The notes under the pieces: model-generated
What the model was told of the DNA's origin: nothing
Seen by the model: only the letters and a program-made list of their open reading frames with translations
The model's database searches: none
Part shown: piece after piece, positions 44,198 to 51,659 of the stretch
How positions within the stretch are numbered: the first letter of the stretch is position 1
How the letters are laid out: each line of letters opens with the position of its first letter
NCBI RefSeq assembly: GCF_001484195.1
Contig: NZ_LLYW01000008.1
Location: 35,941-99,940 of the forward strand
Direction: 5' to 3'
DNA from: Thermococcus celericrescens
GTDB lineage: Archaea; Methanobacteriota_B; Thermococci; Thermococcales; Thermococcaceae
Length of the DNA: 64,000 nucleotides
Position numbers and translations under genes: made by a program

Positions 44198-44436
44198 TGG
44201 CCTTGGCGAAGCTTTATCTTTTTGATGATAAGCGTTCCATCCTCCATGCGGTCCTCGGTTTTTTCAGTGCGTTCCTGTTGGGTTGGAGCCTGCTGGTCCT
44301 CGTAATCTTCACGGCCTATGAGGTCCGTGAGAATGAGAATCCAACGGCAACCCTTGGGGACGTGGTGGAGTTTCTCATTGGCTATGTTTACGGCCTGGCT
44401 TTCCTGGTCTGGCTGGCGTTAGGGTTTTATATTTGA
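44197..44436 (+). CDS. small two-helix membrane protein
   Basis: 79 aa; two hydrophobic segments (AVLGFFSAFLLGWSLLVLVIF and VYGLAFLVWLALGF). ATG 44197 overlaps the ATPase stop; GTG 44194 is possible. Function unknown. Confidence 0.7.
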   Translation: MALAKLYLFDDKRSILHAVLGFFSAFLLGWSLLVLVIFTAYEVRENENPTATLGDVVEFLIGYVYGLAFLVWLALGFYI

Positions 44437-44462
44437 GAGAGGAGGATAGAGAGGTGAGCGGG

Positions 44463-44609
44463 ATGGGTGTTTACCTCGACCGCGAGGCGAAGGAGATTGT
44501 TGAGAGGGTCCGTGGCGAGCTGGTGAGGAAGCTCGGCGTGAGCGAGAAGGACGTTTCGGTCAGCATGGTCATCAAGCACCTGTATCATCAGGCCAAAAAC
44601 GCGAGTTAG
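44463..44609 (+). CDS. 48-residue ribbon-helix-helix-like protein
   Basis: GVYLDREAKEIVERVRGELV followed by a second helix ending MVIKHLYHQAKNA: a strand and two helices as in short RHH proteins. ATG 44463 has GAGGTGAG upstream; GTG 44454 is possible. Too short for usual ORF calling. A T-rich terminator-like stretch follows. Confidence 0.6.
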   Translation: MGVYLDREAKEIVERVRGELVRKLGVSEKDVSVSMVIKHLYHQAKNAS

Positions 44610-44648
44610 GCCGTTTTCTCCAGTTTCTCCACTTTTCTTCAGTTTTTA

Positions 44649-44664
44649 GTTACATTGCTTAAAT
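44649..44664 (+). promoter_or_regulatory. promoter of the capsid operon
   Basis: GTTACATTGCTTAAAT, nearly identical to 41568-41583, each preceded by TTTCTCCA and T-runs. Expected transcript start near 44688. Confidence 0.6.
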
Positions 44665-44729
44665 ATCCTGGGAGCTTATTCTATGGCGAGGCCGTAAGGC
44701 CTCATAAAATCAACCGCGAGGTGAGCGAG

Positions 44730-44837
44730 ATGGATTGGAAGGAGATCTTTACGGGAGACTTTCTGGTGAACATGGTGAGCGTTATAGTTGCGCTGTTCGT
44801 CTGGGAGAAGTGGCTGAAGAAGATGCTGAAGGTCTAA
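44730..44837 (+). CDS. 35-residue membrane peptide
   Basis: MDWKEIFTGDF, one hydrophobic helix (LVNMVSVIVALFVWEKW) and a Lys-rich end. ATG 44730 follows GAGGTGAG. Sits between the capsid-operon promoter and the capsid gene; candidate minor virion membrane protein. Confidence 0.62.
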   Translation: MDWKEIFTGDFLVNMVSVIVALFVWEKWLKKMLKV

Positions 44838-44870
44838 AGGCGCGGCAGCGAGACCAGGGAGGTGTGAAAA

Positions 44871-45815
44871 GTGTATAAGGTGAAGGAAACCCTTGATGAC
44901 GTTCTCACCCTGCAGGTGAAGAGCGTGGACATCCCGCGCAACGGGGTCATTGACAGCATCGCGCTTCTCGCGAGCATAACCCTCAGCAATGGTGGAGCCG
45001 CTGACGCTAACATCACGATGGAGGACGTTCTGAAGGCGATTAATGAAATCAGGGTCGTTTCTAACGGTAACGTTGTTCACTACGCACTTAAGGGGACTGA
45101 CATAGCTTATATAAACATCTACGGCACTCACGGAAAGGCACTCGACCTTTCCGGCACGGTTACCGTTCCCGCGAGTGGAACCAAGAGCGTCCAGTTCCTT
45201 ATCATGCTGGACGCTGGGAAGATTCATGCACTCATAAAGGATCAGCTTCAGATCAAGGTTGAGTGGAACACCAGCATAACCACCGACGTTAGCCTGAGCG
45301 ATGCGAGCATAAAGATAACCCTGGACAAAGAGGTTTATGAGAACGGGGAAGAGTACGTTATGACCTATGCCGGTGCTGAATACGGCGAACTCTTCATCGA
45401 GGAGCCGAAGGTCTACGCGATTGAAAAATCCTTCAACGCGCTTGGCGAGCTTACGGAGGTCTTTGAGCTTCCGGTCGGTTCAGTCCTTAAGCGCGCGCTT
45501 CTCGTGTTCTACGACGACAGCGGAGCGAGAGCTGATATAGTCGATAAGTATGCACTCGTCAGGACGAGGCCGGCGAAGATTCAGCTTTACAAGATTGACT
45601 ATGCCACCAGCCGCGAGCTGGACAAGATTCAGTACAAGCTGCCGAGCGTCCCTGACGGCATGACCATGTTCGATTACGACCAGGAGGTCGTGATAGGCGG
45701 CCTTGACCTCAGGGAGGAGAGTTCAGGAACCTTTAAGATAGCACTTAAGGCGACCGCGAGCGGAAAGGTTCGCTACATAAGCCACGAGGTTGTCCCGCAG
45801 GTTATCAGCCTCTGA
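44871..45815 (+). CDS. probable major capsid protein, double-jelly-roll type
   Basis: 314 aa from GTG 44871 with GGGAGGTG upstream. Almost wholly beta-strand with two similar halves: an N-terminal ALLASITLSNGGAADANITMEDVLKAI region and a second half containing GSVLKRALLVFYDDSG. No signal peptide, Cys-free, length and composition fit the DJR capsid proteins of TKV4/pTN3-like elements. Position after the packaging ATPase and before a polybasic peptide supports the call. A structure prediction would be decisive. Confidence 0.82.
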   Translation: MYKVKETLDDVLTLQVKSVDIPRNGVIDSIALLASITLSNGGAADANITMEDVLKAINEIRVVSNGNVVHYALKGTDIAYINIYGTHGKALDLSGTVTVPASGTKSVQFLIMLDAGKIHALIKDQLQIKVEWNTSITTDVSLSDASIKITLDKEVYENGEEYVMTYAGAEYGELFIEEPKVYAIEKSFNALGELTEVFELPVGSVLKRALLVFYDDSGARADIVDKYALVRTRPAKIQLYKIDYATSRELDKIQYKLPSVPDGMTMFDYDQEVVIGGLDLREESSGTFKIALKATASGKVRYISHEVVPQVISL

Positions 45816-45825
45816 GGCGATTGGG

Positions 45826-45897
45826 ATGGCTAGGAAAAGGAAGACTCACCGCAGGACTCGCCGTTCCAGGAGGAAGAAGAGCGGCAGGAGAAAGTGA
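45826..45897 (+). CDS. 23-residue Arg/Lys-rich peptide
   Basis: ATG 45826, 10 bases after the capsid stop; 16 of 23 residues are Arg or Lys (MARKRKTHRRTRRSRR start), protamine-like. Probably condenses or neutralises packaged DNA. Missed by length-based ORF calling. Confidence 0.65.
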   Translation: MARKRKTHRRTRRSRRKKSGRRK

Positions 45898-45962
45898 CTT
45901 TTCTTTCTCTTTTAATCAGCCGGTTTGAATCAGAGGCTTAAATCAGTTTTGAGGTGGTTAAA

Positions 45963-46679
45963 ATGGGATTCACGGCGAGTTATGTGCTACCCGGTGGACG
46001 AGTTGGGGTAAAGTACTTTTCATCCAGGGAGGAGATGGAGGCGTGGAAGCGAGCGCACCCTGGGGGGAAGCTTCTGAACATCCGTGAGAAGAAGCCGCGC
46101 AACGTTAGGGACATCCCACCCAGACCGCCATCCCCGGACGAGGTTCTCAGGCGGAAGTACGGAATTGGACTCAAGGAAATCCAGGACATCGTGAACTCTT
46201 CGAAGTCCCAGCCGGAGGCAATTGCAAAGTTGCGGAAGAGGCTGACCGGTTCGACCAAATACGACCCGAGGTATCACGAGCTTGAGGTGGTTCTCACCCA
46301 GGCGTGGGATGCGAGGGAGCACCCGTATATCCCTGATGCGAAGAAGAAGTATGAGGACACGCTGAGGAGCATGGTGGTGAGGAACACTAAGGGGTTCTAT
46401 TCTGATGGGAAGAGGATCCTGCCAAAGCCTGAACCAAAGCCAATACCCACTCCTAAGCCTAGACCCGTCCTCGAAAAGCTGGAGAGGAACACTGGGGTTA
46501 AGAGCGTTCCAGAGCCTGAGCCAAAGCCGACCATCGTGGCGACGAGGGTTCCGACCAACGCCGAGCCTCACACCGTCCACACCACCGCGGTTCAGCAGGG
46601 GAGGGGGATTGACCTTAGGAAGGTCGGCCTGGGACTCCTGGGTCTCGCGGTTCTTTACTACTTCATGAGGAGGGGTTAA
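45963..46679 (+). CDS. Pro-rich membrane protein, putative virion component
   Basis: 238 aa from ATG 45963 (GAGGTGG upstream; GAGGCTTAAATCAG near 45931 may be its own TATA). Soluble N-terminal domain, a Pro/Lys stretch (KPEPKPIPTPKPRP), and a C-terminal hydrophobic anchor (VGLGLLGLAVLYYFMRR). Possibly a spike or vertex protein anchored in an internal membrane. No family recognised. Confidence 0.7.
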   Translation: MGFTASYVLPGGRVGVKYFSSREEMEAWKRAHPGGKLLNIREKKPRNVRDIPPRPPSPDEVLRRKYGIGLKEIQDIVNSSKSQPEAIAKLRKRLTGSTKYDPRYHELEVVLTQAWDAREHPYIPDAKKKYEDTLRSMVVRNTKGFYSDGKRILPKPEPKPIPTPKPRPVLEKLERNTGVKSVPEPEPKPTIVATRVPTNAEPHTVHTTAVQQGRGIDLRKVGLGLLGLAVLYYFMRRG

Positions 46680-46680
46680 A

Positions 46681-47574
46681 ATGGCAGTCCCGGCTATCGT
46701 GGCATGGAAGGAGAGGGACAACGTGGGGACGGTTCTTCAGATAGTCCTTTACTTCCTGGCGTTCGTCTTCATCATCTATATGATGTATAAGATGTTCGGA
46801 ATGTTCAAGGACGCAGGGAAGCACATTGAAGACCTCGCAAAGAAGGCTGAGGACTTTGGGAATGACCTCAAAAATGACCTCGAGCAGGCGCCGGAGAAGT
46901 TTAGGCAAACCGGCGAGGACATCTGGACGATGATAACCCAGCCGGGGACTCCAGAGGGAAACGCGGCGAAGACGCGCGTTCACTATGGCGGTCCCGAGTG
47001 GGAGCCTGGAAACGCGGGAGTGGATGAGAAGGGGAATCTACACAAATACGGGGATACGGTGAAGCCTGGGGAAACGAAGACTTACGCAGGTTCTACTTAT
47101 ATCGAGACGGTTAAGAACACCCTCGTTAAGTCCCCTTACTCAAGCAAGCCAGTTAATGACCTCGATGCTTTGGCTATGAAGTATGGGTTCTCGACCTACG
47201 CGCAGTTCAACGCATGGCTTGAGGGGGTTAAAGCGGCTTTGAAGGCGGCAGGGAAAGACCCGAATCAGATGAGTCTCGACCAGATAGTTAAGTATGGCCG
47301 CGAGCTGGAGAGGAAAAAGGAAGAGTGGAGAAAGAAGAACCCGGACAAGGCCACTCCAAAGCTGGACGTTATGAAAGACACCAAGAGACCCTGGCTAAAG
47401 CCTCTCCCGCTTCCGGAACAGGACCAATTGATTCGCGAAGTTTACCCGAAGACGCCAGGCGGGGGAATCGTCATCGGCTACACTCCGGTAATCACCCCCA
47501 AACCAAAGCCAAAACCTGGGATTCCTCCAACCCGTCATATTCTTCCCATCAGGACGCCGATCTACGCGCGGTGA
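46681..47574 (+). CDS. N-terminally anchored virion protein candidate
   Basis: 297 aa, 1 base after the previous stop. Membrane helix at residues about 15-36 (VLQIVLYFLAFVFIIYMMYKMF), an amphipathic helical part, then a helical domain (SKPVNDLDALAMKYGFSTYAQFNAWL) and a Pro/Lys-rich end. No family recognised. Confidence 0.7.
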   Translation: MAVPAIVAWKERDNVGTVLQIVLYFLAFVFIIYMMYKMFGMFKDAGKHIEDLAKKAEDFGNDLKNDLEQAPEKFRQTGEDIWTMITQPGTPEGNAAKTRVHYGGPEWEPGNAGVDEKGNLHKYGDTVKPGETKTYAGSTYIETVKNTLVKSPYSSKPVNDLDALAMKYGFSTYAQFNAWLEGVKAALKAAGKDPNQMSLDQIVKYGRELERKKEEWRKKNPDKATPKLDVMKDTKRPWLKPLPLPEQDQLIREVYPKTPGGGIVIGYTPVITPKPKPKPGIPPTRHILPIRTPIYAR

Positions 47575-47583
47575 GGTGGGAGC

Positions 47584-47685
47584 ATGAAAATAGACAGGGA
47601 TACAATAGTCTAGGCGCTAATCCTCTTTGTCTTGTGGGTTGCTTTTCAAATCGAGTTTAAGAAGTTCATCGAGAGGGTGAGGTAA
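47584..47685 (+). pseudogene. small membrane protein frame with in-frame TAG
   Basis: ATG 47584 (GAGGTGGGAGC upstream) opens MKIDRDTIV, meets TAG at 47611-47613, then continues in frame with ALILFVLWVAFQIEFKKFIERVR to TAA at 47683-47685, 1 base before the next ATG. The continuation is a well-formed membrane helix plus basic tail and exact gene spacing, so the TAG interrupts an otherwise normal 33-codon viral gene: nonsense mutation, readthrough, or sequencing error. Confidence 0.6.
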
Positions 47686-47877
47686 ATGGAGGTTCCGACT
47701 GAGGTTATAGCTGCACTCAGTAGCGTTGTGCTTACCGCAATGCTCGGCGTTTATGCCAAAGTCCGGTCAAACGAACTCATGTTAAAGGACACAGTGGCTA
47801 CTCTGAGGGAGCTTGAGGAGAGGATATACAACCATGAGAGAAGGATAAGCAGGCTTGAGAATGGGTGGGTGAAATGA
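47686..47877 (+). CDS. small membrane/coiled-coil protein
   Basis: 63 aa. Membrane helix (VIAALSSVVLTAMLGVYAKV) then coiled coil (LKDTVATLRELEERIYNHERRISRLE). Directly follows the TAG-bearing frame. Function unknown. Confidence 0.68.
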   Translation: MEVPTEVIAALSSVVLTAMLGVYAKVRSNELMLKDTVATLRELEERIYNHERRISRLENGWVK

Positions 47878-48122
47878 GCGGGGTTAACCTGATTGACTTC
47901 GTGATGCCGGTGGCCACTCCAGCGCCGGAGGGTAAAAGCGAGGTAGTTAAGCGCGTCGGCGGGTTCAAGCTCTCCCTTCCAAAGAAGAAGGATATTGAAC
48001 CAAAATCTCCAGCCGAACCCCAGAGGGATAGAGTTGAATGGTGGAAGCTGCTTCTCCCCATCGTGGGGATTATCATAGTGGTTAAAATCGCAACCTGGTA
48101 CGCGAGGAGGTATGGAAAATGA
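47874..48122 (+). CDS. membrane-anchored protein
   Basis: 82 aa, ATGA overlap with the previous gene. Soluble Pro-rich first part, C-terminal helix WKLLLPIVGIIIVVKIATWY and basic end. Function unknown. Confidence 0.68.
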   Translation: MSGVNLIDFVMPVATPAPEGKSEVVKRVGGFKLSLPKKKDIEPKSPAEPQRDRVEWWKLLLPIVGIIIVVKIATWYARRYGK

Positions 48123-48457
48123 GCGAGGTTAAGGTGAATGCCTACTTCGAGCCGGCTGATAACATACCAATCGAACTAACCGACACCGAGAGGTCTACTA
48201 ACTGGGACTTTGGAACCCCAGTTAGAATTTGTGCGATTACCGCGAGTCATGGAAACGATGACTATGTAACGGTTAAAATCTATAAATTTGGGGACACCAA
48301 ACCGTTCTGGGAGCATAAGTTCATGCCGGGATTGAACGGACAGGTGTTTATTCAGCCGATCCCAAAAGAGGCCGTTAGAAAAATCGTCGTCGAGGTTGAA
48401 CCAAAGCCGGGTATCACAATATCGGACACGGTTTTAGTGAACATTAGCTACATCTGA
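48119..48457 (+). CDS. beta-rich protein
   Basis: 112 aa, 4-base overlap with the previous gene. Single beta-sandwich style sequence (VRICAITASHGNDDYVTVKIYKF, then VEVEPKPGITISDTVLVNISYI), suggesting a minor capsid or jelly-roll protein. No family recognised. Confidence 0.68.
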   Translation: MSEVKVNAYFEPADNIPIELTDTERSTNWDFGTPVRICAITASHGNDDYVTVKIYKFGDTKPFWEHKFMPGLNGQVFIQPIPKEAVRKIVVEVEPKPGITISDTVLVNISYI

Positions 48458-48469
48458 GCGGTGAGGCTT

Positions 48470-48655
48470 ATGACCTTATTAATAAAAGGCGCTGGTGGCA
48501 GTCGTGTGCTTAAACATAACTTAGTGAGCATAACACCAAGCGGAAACACGGGGTCTGGGATAATGTTTATTGAAAACGCCTCTGGAGGCACGACCTCAGG
48601 AACTATCCTTTATCTACTCGTAATTGGGGAAGGTGGTAATTATGTATCAGCTTAA
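48470..48655 (+). CDS. small Gly/Ser-rich protein
   Basis: 61 aa from ATG 48470 (GCGGTGAG upstream). Gly/Ser/Thr-rich, beta-prone (ITPSGNTGSGIMFIENASGG). Overlaps the next gene by 14 bases. Function unknown. Confidence 0.6.
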   Translation: MTLLIKGAGGSRVLKHNLVSITPSGNTGSGIMFIENASGGTTSGTILYLLVIGEGGNYVSA

Positions 48656-49553
48656 TACGGGTATGGTAAAGTATCATAACGAGCAGGTGGATTCATATGC
48701 AGTCCCGGTTAAATTCAGTATAGCGAACCCAAAATCAAAAACAACTTACGTAGAGGTTGAAATCATTGATGCAGGGAATTCAAACTTTACTTTTGCAGAC
48801 GGGACGACGATAAAGCAGTATTCTGTGAACGCTAACTCTACGCTGGTGGTTTCGGAAGACTTACTGCCAGGGATTAACCCAGCGGGGACAATGAAGGATG
48901 CGATAACTCTCAAAGTTAGCTATTATTCAAACTCTGATTACACAGGGTTATTCGGGACGGATACAATACAATTAACTATCAATTACTATATCCAGAATGC
49001 TGACCTGACGTGGGTTAGTAGCGATTACCCGGACGACAGCGCATTTATCGTTGATTACTGGGACAATACGTGCTTTTCCACAAGTACAGGCCAGCCTGCT
49101 ACCGGAAAACTCGGAAATCTCACACTTACAATGAATTCAACAAAAAAAGAGAGTGATACACAGGGTATTGTTTCATCTCTTGCACCACAACTATTACTTT
49201 CCGTGGGATGGTACCACACCAGTAAGGGTAGTAAAACTTGGAATGTAAGTGTACCTCTGTCCGGAGCTGAAGCAAACAATGTTTTCCTCGCTGGAATTAT
49301 TAATTGGACTTCGAGGGACTGGTCAGGTGGGGATACTCCAACGACGAGAATATACGCTGAATTCACAGGTGCAGGTGCTTTTTATTCTACAACTACCGTC
49401 CCTTCTGTCTTTAAGTTAGTGTGGTTCCCATCAGAGTTCGAGAAACGTCTTAGATTCTACATATATATCTACTCGTCATATTCGTATAAAGTAACGGATG
49501 TTTACATACGCTATATCCTAGACGGGTTAATAGCGTTTAATCCGCTTCCGTGA
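48642..49553 (+). CDS. beta-rich putative host-interaction protein
   Basis: 303 aa from ATG 48642 (GGTGG upstream). Extended beta-strand pattern rich in Asn, Ser, Thr and Tyr with two domain-like halves; no membrane segment. The DNA is more AT-rich than the rest of the structural operon, as is common for receptor-binding genes that diverge fast. Last gene of the structural operon. Receptor binding is inference. Confidence 0.65.
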   Translation: MYQLNTGMVKYHNEQVDSYAVPVKFSIANPKSKTTYVEVEIIDAGNSNFTFADGTTIKQYSVNANSTLVVSEDLLPGINPAGTMKDAITLKVSYYSNSDYTGLFGTDTIQLTINYYIQNADLTWVSSDYPDDSAFIVDYWDNTCFSTSTGQPATGKLGNLTLTMNSTKKESDTQGIVSSLAPQLLLSVGWYHTSKGSKTWNVSVPLSGAEANNVFLAGIINWTSRDWSGGDTPTTRIYAEFTGAGAFYSTTTVPSVFKLVWFPSEFEKRLRFYIYIYSSYSYKVTDVYIRYILDGLIAFNPLP

Positions 49554-49606
49554 TTCTTTCTTTTTCTTATAATCCACGTTATATGATAAAATCTGGAGGG
49601 TTCTAA

Positions 49607-49948
49607 ATGGCGTCGAGAGTTAATCTTAAGAGTGAGAAGACGAAAGTTAGGATGGTGGAAAAAGTGGCCACAAACATTAGGTTTAGATTCCTCTCGGGTG
49701 AGGAGGTTGCAACCGATCTCATCACTTTAATAGCCAATAAGATTCATGAAAAGCCTGAAGATGTAGCATGGTTTATCGAGGTCAAGGCAGTAATGGATAA
49801 ACTTGGGACTGGTGAGTTCTCTGAGAAAACAAAACCTGAATCTCTGAAAACTTCAAAGAGTGTTCAGGCGATAATGAGCGAGGTTAGGAAGTCCTACAAG
49901 AAGTTTAAGCGGATTGAAGCCAAAATGAAAAAGGCCGGACTGGTGTGA
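49607..49948 (+). CDS. putative antitoxin
   Basis: 113 aa, basic and helical (KVRMVEKVATNIRFRFLSGEE start, KKFKRIEAKMKKAG end). Own promoter: CTTATAATCC at about 49566 and TTATATGATAAAA at about 49580; GGAGG before ATG 49607. Three bases separate it from the PIN gene, the usual antitoxin-toxin order. No antitoxin family recognised. Confidence 0.6.
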   Translation: MASRVNLKSEKTKVRMVEKVATNIRFRFLSGEEVATDLITLIANKIHEKPEDVAWFIEVKAVMDKLGTGEFSEKTKPESLKTSKSVQAIMSEVRKSYKKFKRIEAKMKKAGLV

Positions 49949-49951
49949 TTC

Positions 49952-50509
49952 ATGCCGAGGAGTAAAATCAGGACGGTATTTGATACTTCTATTTTAGTGA
50001 GCGCTCTTAAATCCCGCTCCCCCTCAAGGAGTCCAGCTTGGTTCTGTCTTACTTGTCTTAGAGAAAAGGTTCTTGAGAACTACGTTTCCAGTGAGGTCAT
50101 TGAGGAAATGAAGTTCACCCTCGCTTTTATTGCCATGGAAGTAGCTTCAAAAACAAACCGGAAAGGTGTCTTGGCTCTTGCGGATGAACTTATCAGAATC
50201 ATACAACAGAATTCTAAGAAAATCAAGCCTAAGGTGGACTTCTCAAAGGATCAGTCAATAATCAGGATTATTAAGGATGAGTCGGATATTAAATTCCTCA
50301 ATGTTGTTTACTCGGCAAAGGCGAAGTTTCTCCTCACTCAGAACACCGGCCACTTTGGAAATTTTGTTGTATCGGGAGGTAAGACAGGGAAGGCCAAGAT
50401 ACGGCAACATTACTTCAATGTTATGACTGCGAGGGAATTCCAGAGTTATTTAAGCTCAGCATATCCTAAGACTGCGGAGAAGTGTAAGAAAAAGAGGAAG
50501 AAGGCTTAG
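49952..50509 (+). CDS. PIN-domain toxin-like ribonuclease
   Basis: 185 aa. N-terminal TVFDTSILVSALKSRS carries the first catalytic Asp; SSEVIEEMKFTL the Glu; DESDIKFLNVVYSAKAKFLLTQNTGHF the third acidic residue, as in COG1569 proteins. The usual final Asp (T-x-D) is replaced by Asn (TQN), which may reduce activity. A Lys-rich tail ends the protein. Placed beside the integrase end, it could stabilise the element by addiction. Confidence 0.78.
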   Translation: MPRSKIRTVFDTSILVSALKSRSPSRSPAWFCLTCLREKVLENYVSSEVIEEMKFTLAFIAMEVASKTNRKGVLALADELIRIIQQNSKKIKPKVDFSKDQSIIRIIKDESDIKFLNVVYSAKAKFLLTQNTGHFGNFVVSGGKTGKAKIRQHYFNVMTAREFQSYLSSAYPKTAEKCKKKRKKA

Positions 50510-50531
50510 CTGAAGAAGGCGAACATTCACC

Positions 50532-51578
50532 TTAAAGTTCCAAAATCCCCAGCTCTTCTTTCAGCGTATCAACCATATAATAGTAGATCCTCACCGCGTT
50601 CCTGACGTTCCAGCGATAATTCCTGCCTCCAACCGTCTTTGGCGCTCTTCCCTGGAGGAATTCTATCAAGTGAAAAGCATCAGCCGGCGGGTTTGGGACG
50701 ATGCTCATCACGTTGTCGTTCATGAAGTTCTGCCAGAACTTCCTCAGCAAGGCGAGGTCCTTCACCTTTCTATAATCCCTGAAAAGCTTGTGTTTGTCGG
50801 AATTATCGGCCGTCAGTTTATAGCCTGTGCGCCTGAACCACTCCAGCTCTCTAACTAGCTCCACAGGGAACACCGCTACGTATCCCCTCTTAGTTCCATG
50901 CCTCCGGGTCCTCAGTTTGACCCTCTCCATGTCGTAAACCGCTATCTTTTCTCGCCACTCTTCTGGCAGGCCAAATGCCTTGAAGGTTTCATCCACAACC
51001 CTTGGATCGAACTGGTTCATCAGCTCCCTAACCTCATCACCGCGAAGGCCTGTAAAGGCAAGAAGCTTGAGGTAAAGTTTTCGCGCTCTTAGAATAGTCT
51101 CATTCTTCCCCTTCAGCTGGCTGAACATCTCCCTGATGTCCTCGACGGTTATCACCTTGGCCGACTCAGCTCTCGCGTTGGTCTTGATGTTTGGGATGAC
51201 AGCCTTGAAGTCAATGGCCTCGCTCTTTCTGATCCTTCCTGTATCTACCAAGAAGTTTATGTAGCTCCTTATCGCAAGGTAGGCGTGACGGTTGGGATTG
51301 CCTTTCTTTGTTGGAGGTATTGACTCAATTATCCTCCTTAGCTCTTCTGGAGTGTTGGCCTTCTTCCCCCAGAGGTATTTGTCCAGCAGAGGAATATACT
51401 TCTTGGCCATGCTCGGCGTGCGCCTCTTCACCCATTCAGCGTACTTCTGTCTATCACGACCGTAGTGGATCTTGGCCGTTGAGTCCACCAAAGCCTTTCT
51501 TGTAAAAACGTTATCGGTGTTTGGCTCTTCTTTGTTGTCATTCTGACTGGAGAGGCCTTCATTTGGCGAAAGAAGAGC
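50532..51578 (-). CDS. SSV-type integrase, C-terminal half int(C)
   Basis: 348 residues plus stop from the right repeat inward; GTG 51491 is an internal start candidate in the integrated state. Tyrosine-recombinase core: Arg in FTGLRGDEV near residue 193 of this part, Lys/Arg cluster TRRHGTKRG, the H-x-x-R-like FHLIEFLQGR and the nucleophile Tyr in VRIYYYMVD. The frame continues unbroken through attR into the int(N) sequence type, proving the split. Relatives such as the pTN3 integrase recombine with low sequence specificity. Confidence 0.92.
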   Translation of the reverse strand, partial: ALLSPNEGLSSQNDNKEEPNTDNVFTRKALVDSTAKIHYGRDRQKYAEWVKRRTPSMAKKYIPLLDKYLWGKKANTPEELRRIIESIPPTKKGNPNRHAYLAIRSYINFLVDTGRIRKSEAIDFKAVIPNIKTNARAESAKVITVEDIREMFSQLKGKNETILRARKLYLKLLAFTGLRGDEVRELMNQFDPRVVDETFKAFGLPEEWREKIAVYDMERVKLRTRRHGTKRGYVAVFPVELVRELEWFRRTGYKLTADNSDKHKLFRDYRKVKDLALLRKFWQNFMNDNVMSIVPNPPADAFHLIEFLQGRAPKTVGGRNYRWNVRNAVRIYYYMVDTLKEELGILEL

Positions 51579-51623
51579 ATCTTGAGTCCACCGCCTTTGA
51601 CCAGGCTCGGCAACCCCCGCACC
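51579..51623. repeat. attR, 45-bp direct repeat
   Basis: Identical to 34104-34148. Holds only the 5' half of tRNA-Leu(CAA); the remainder of the tRNA is absent here. Confidence 0.95.
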
Positions 51624-51659
51624 GTGGCAGAGTGTATAAACCGTCGAAAACTTATAAAC

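Larger units (their letters stand above)
34104..51578. mobile_element. integrated virus-like element, TKV4/pTN3-like, 17,475 bp
   Basis: Bounded by the identical 45-bp repeats, with the integrase gene split so that its halves meet across the repeats when the element is circular. Contents: two pairs of AbrB regulators, MCM helicase, A32-type ATPase, a probable double-jelly-roll capsid protein, many small membrane proteins and a PIN toxin pair. Small genes with 4-bp overlaps dominate. The combination of capsid protein, packaging ATPase and SSV-type integrase matches what is known of pTN3 of Thermococcus nautili and TKV4 of T. kodakarensis. All main capsid and replication frames look intact. Confidence 0.92.
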
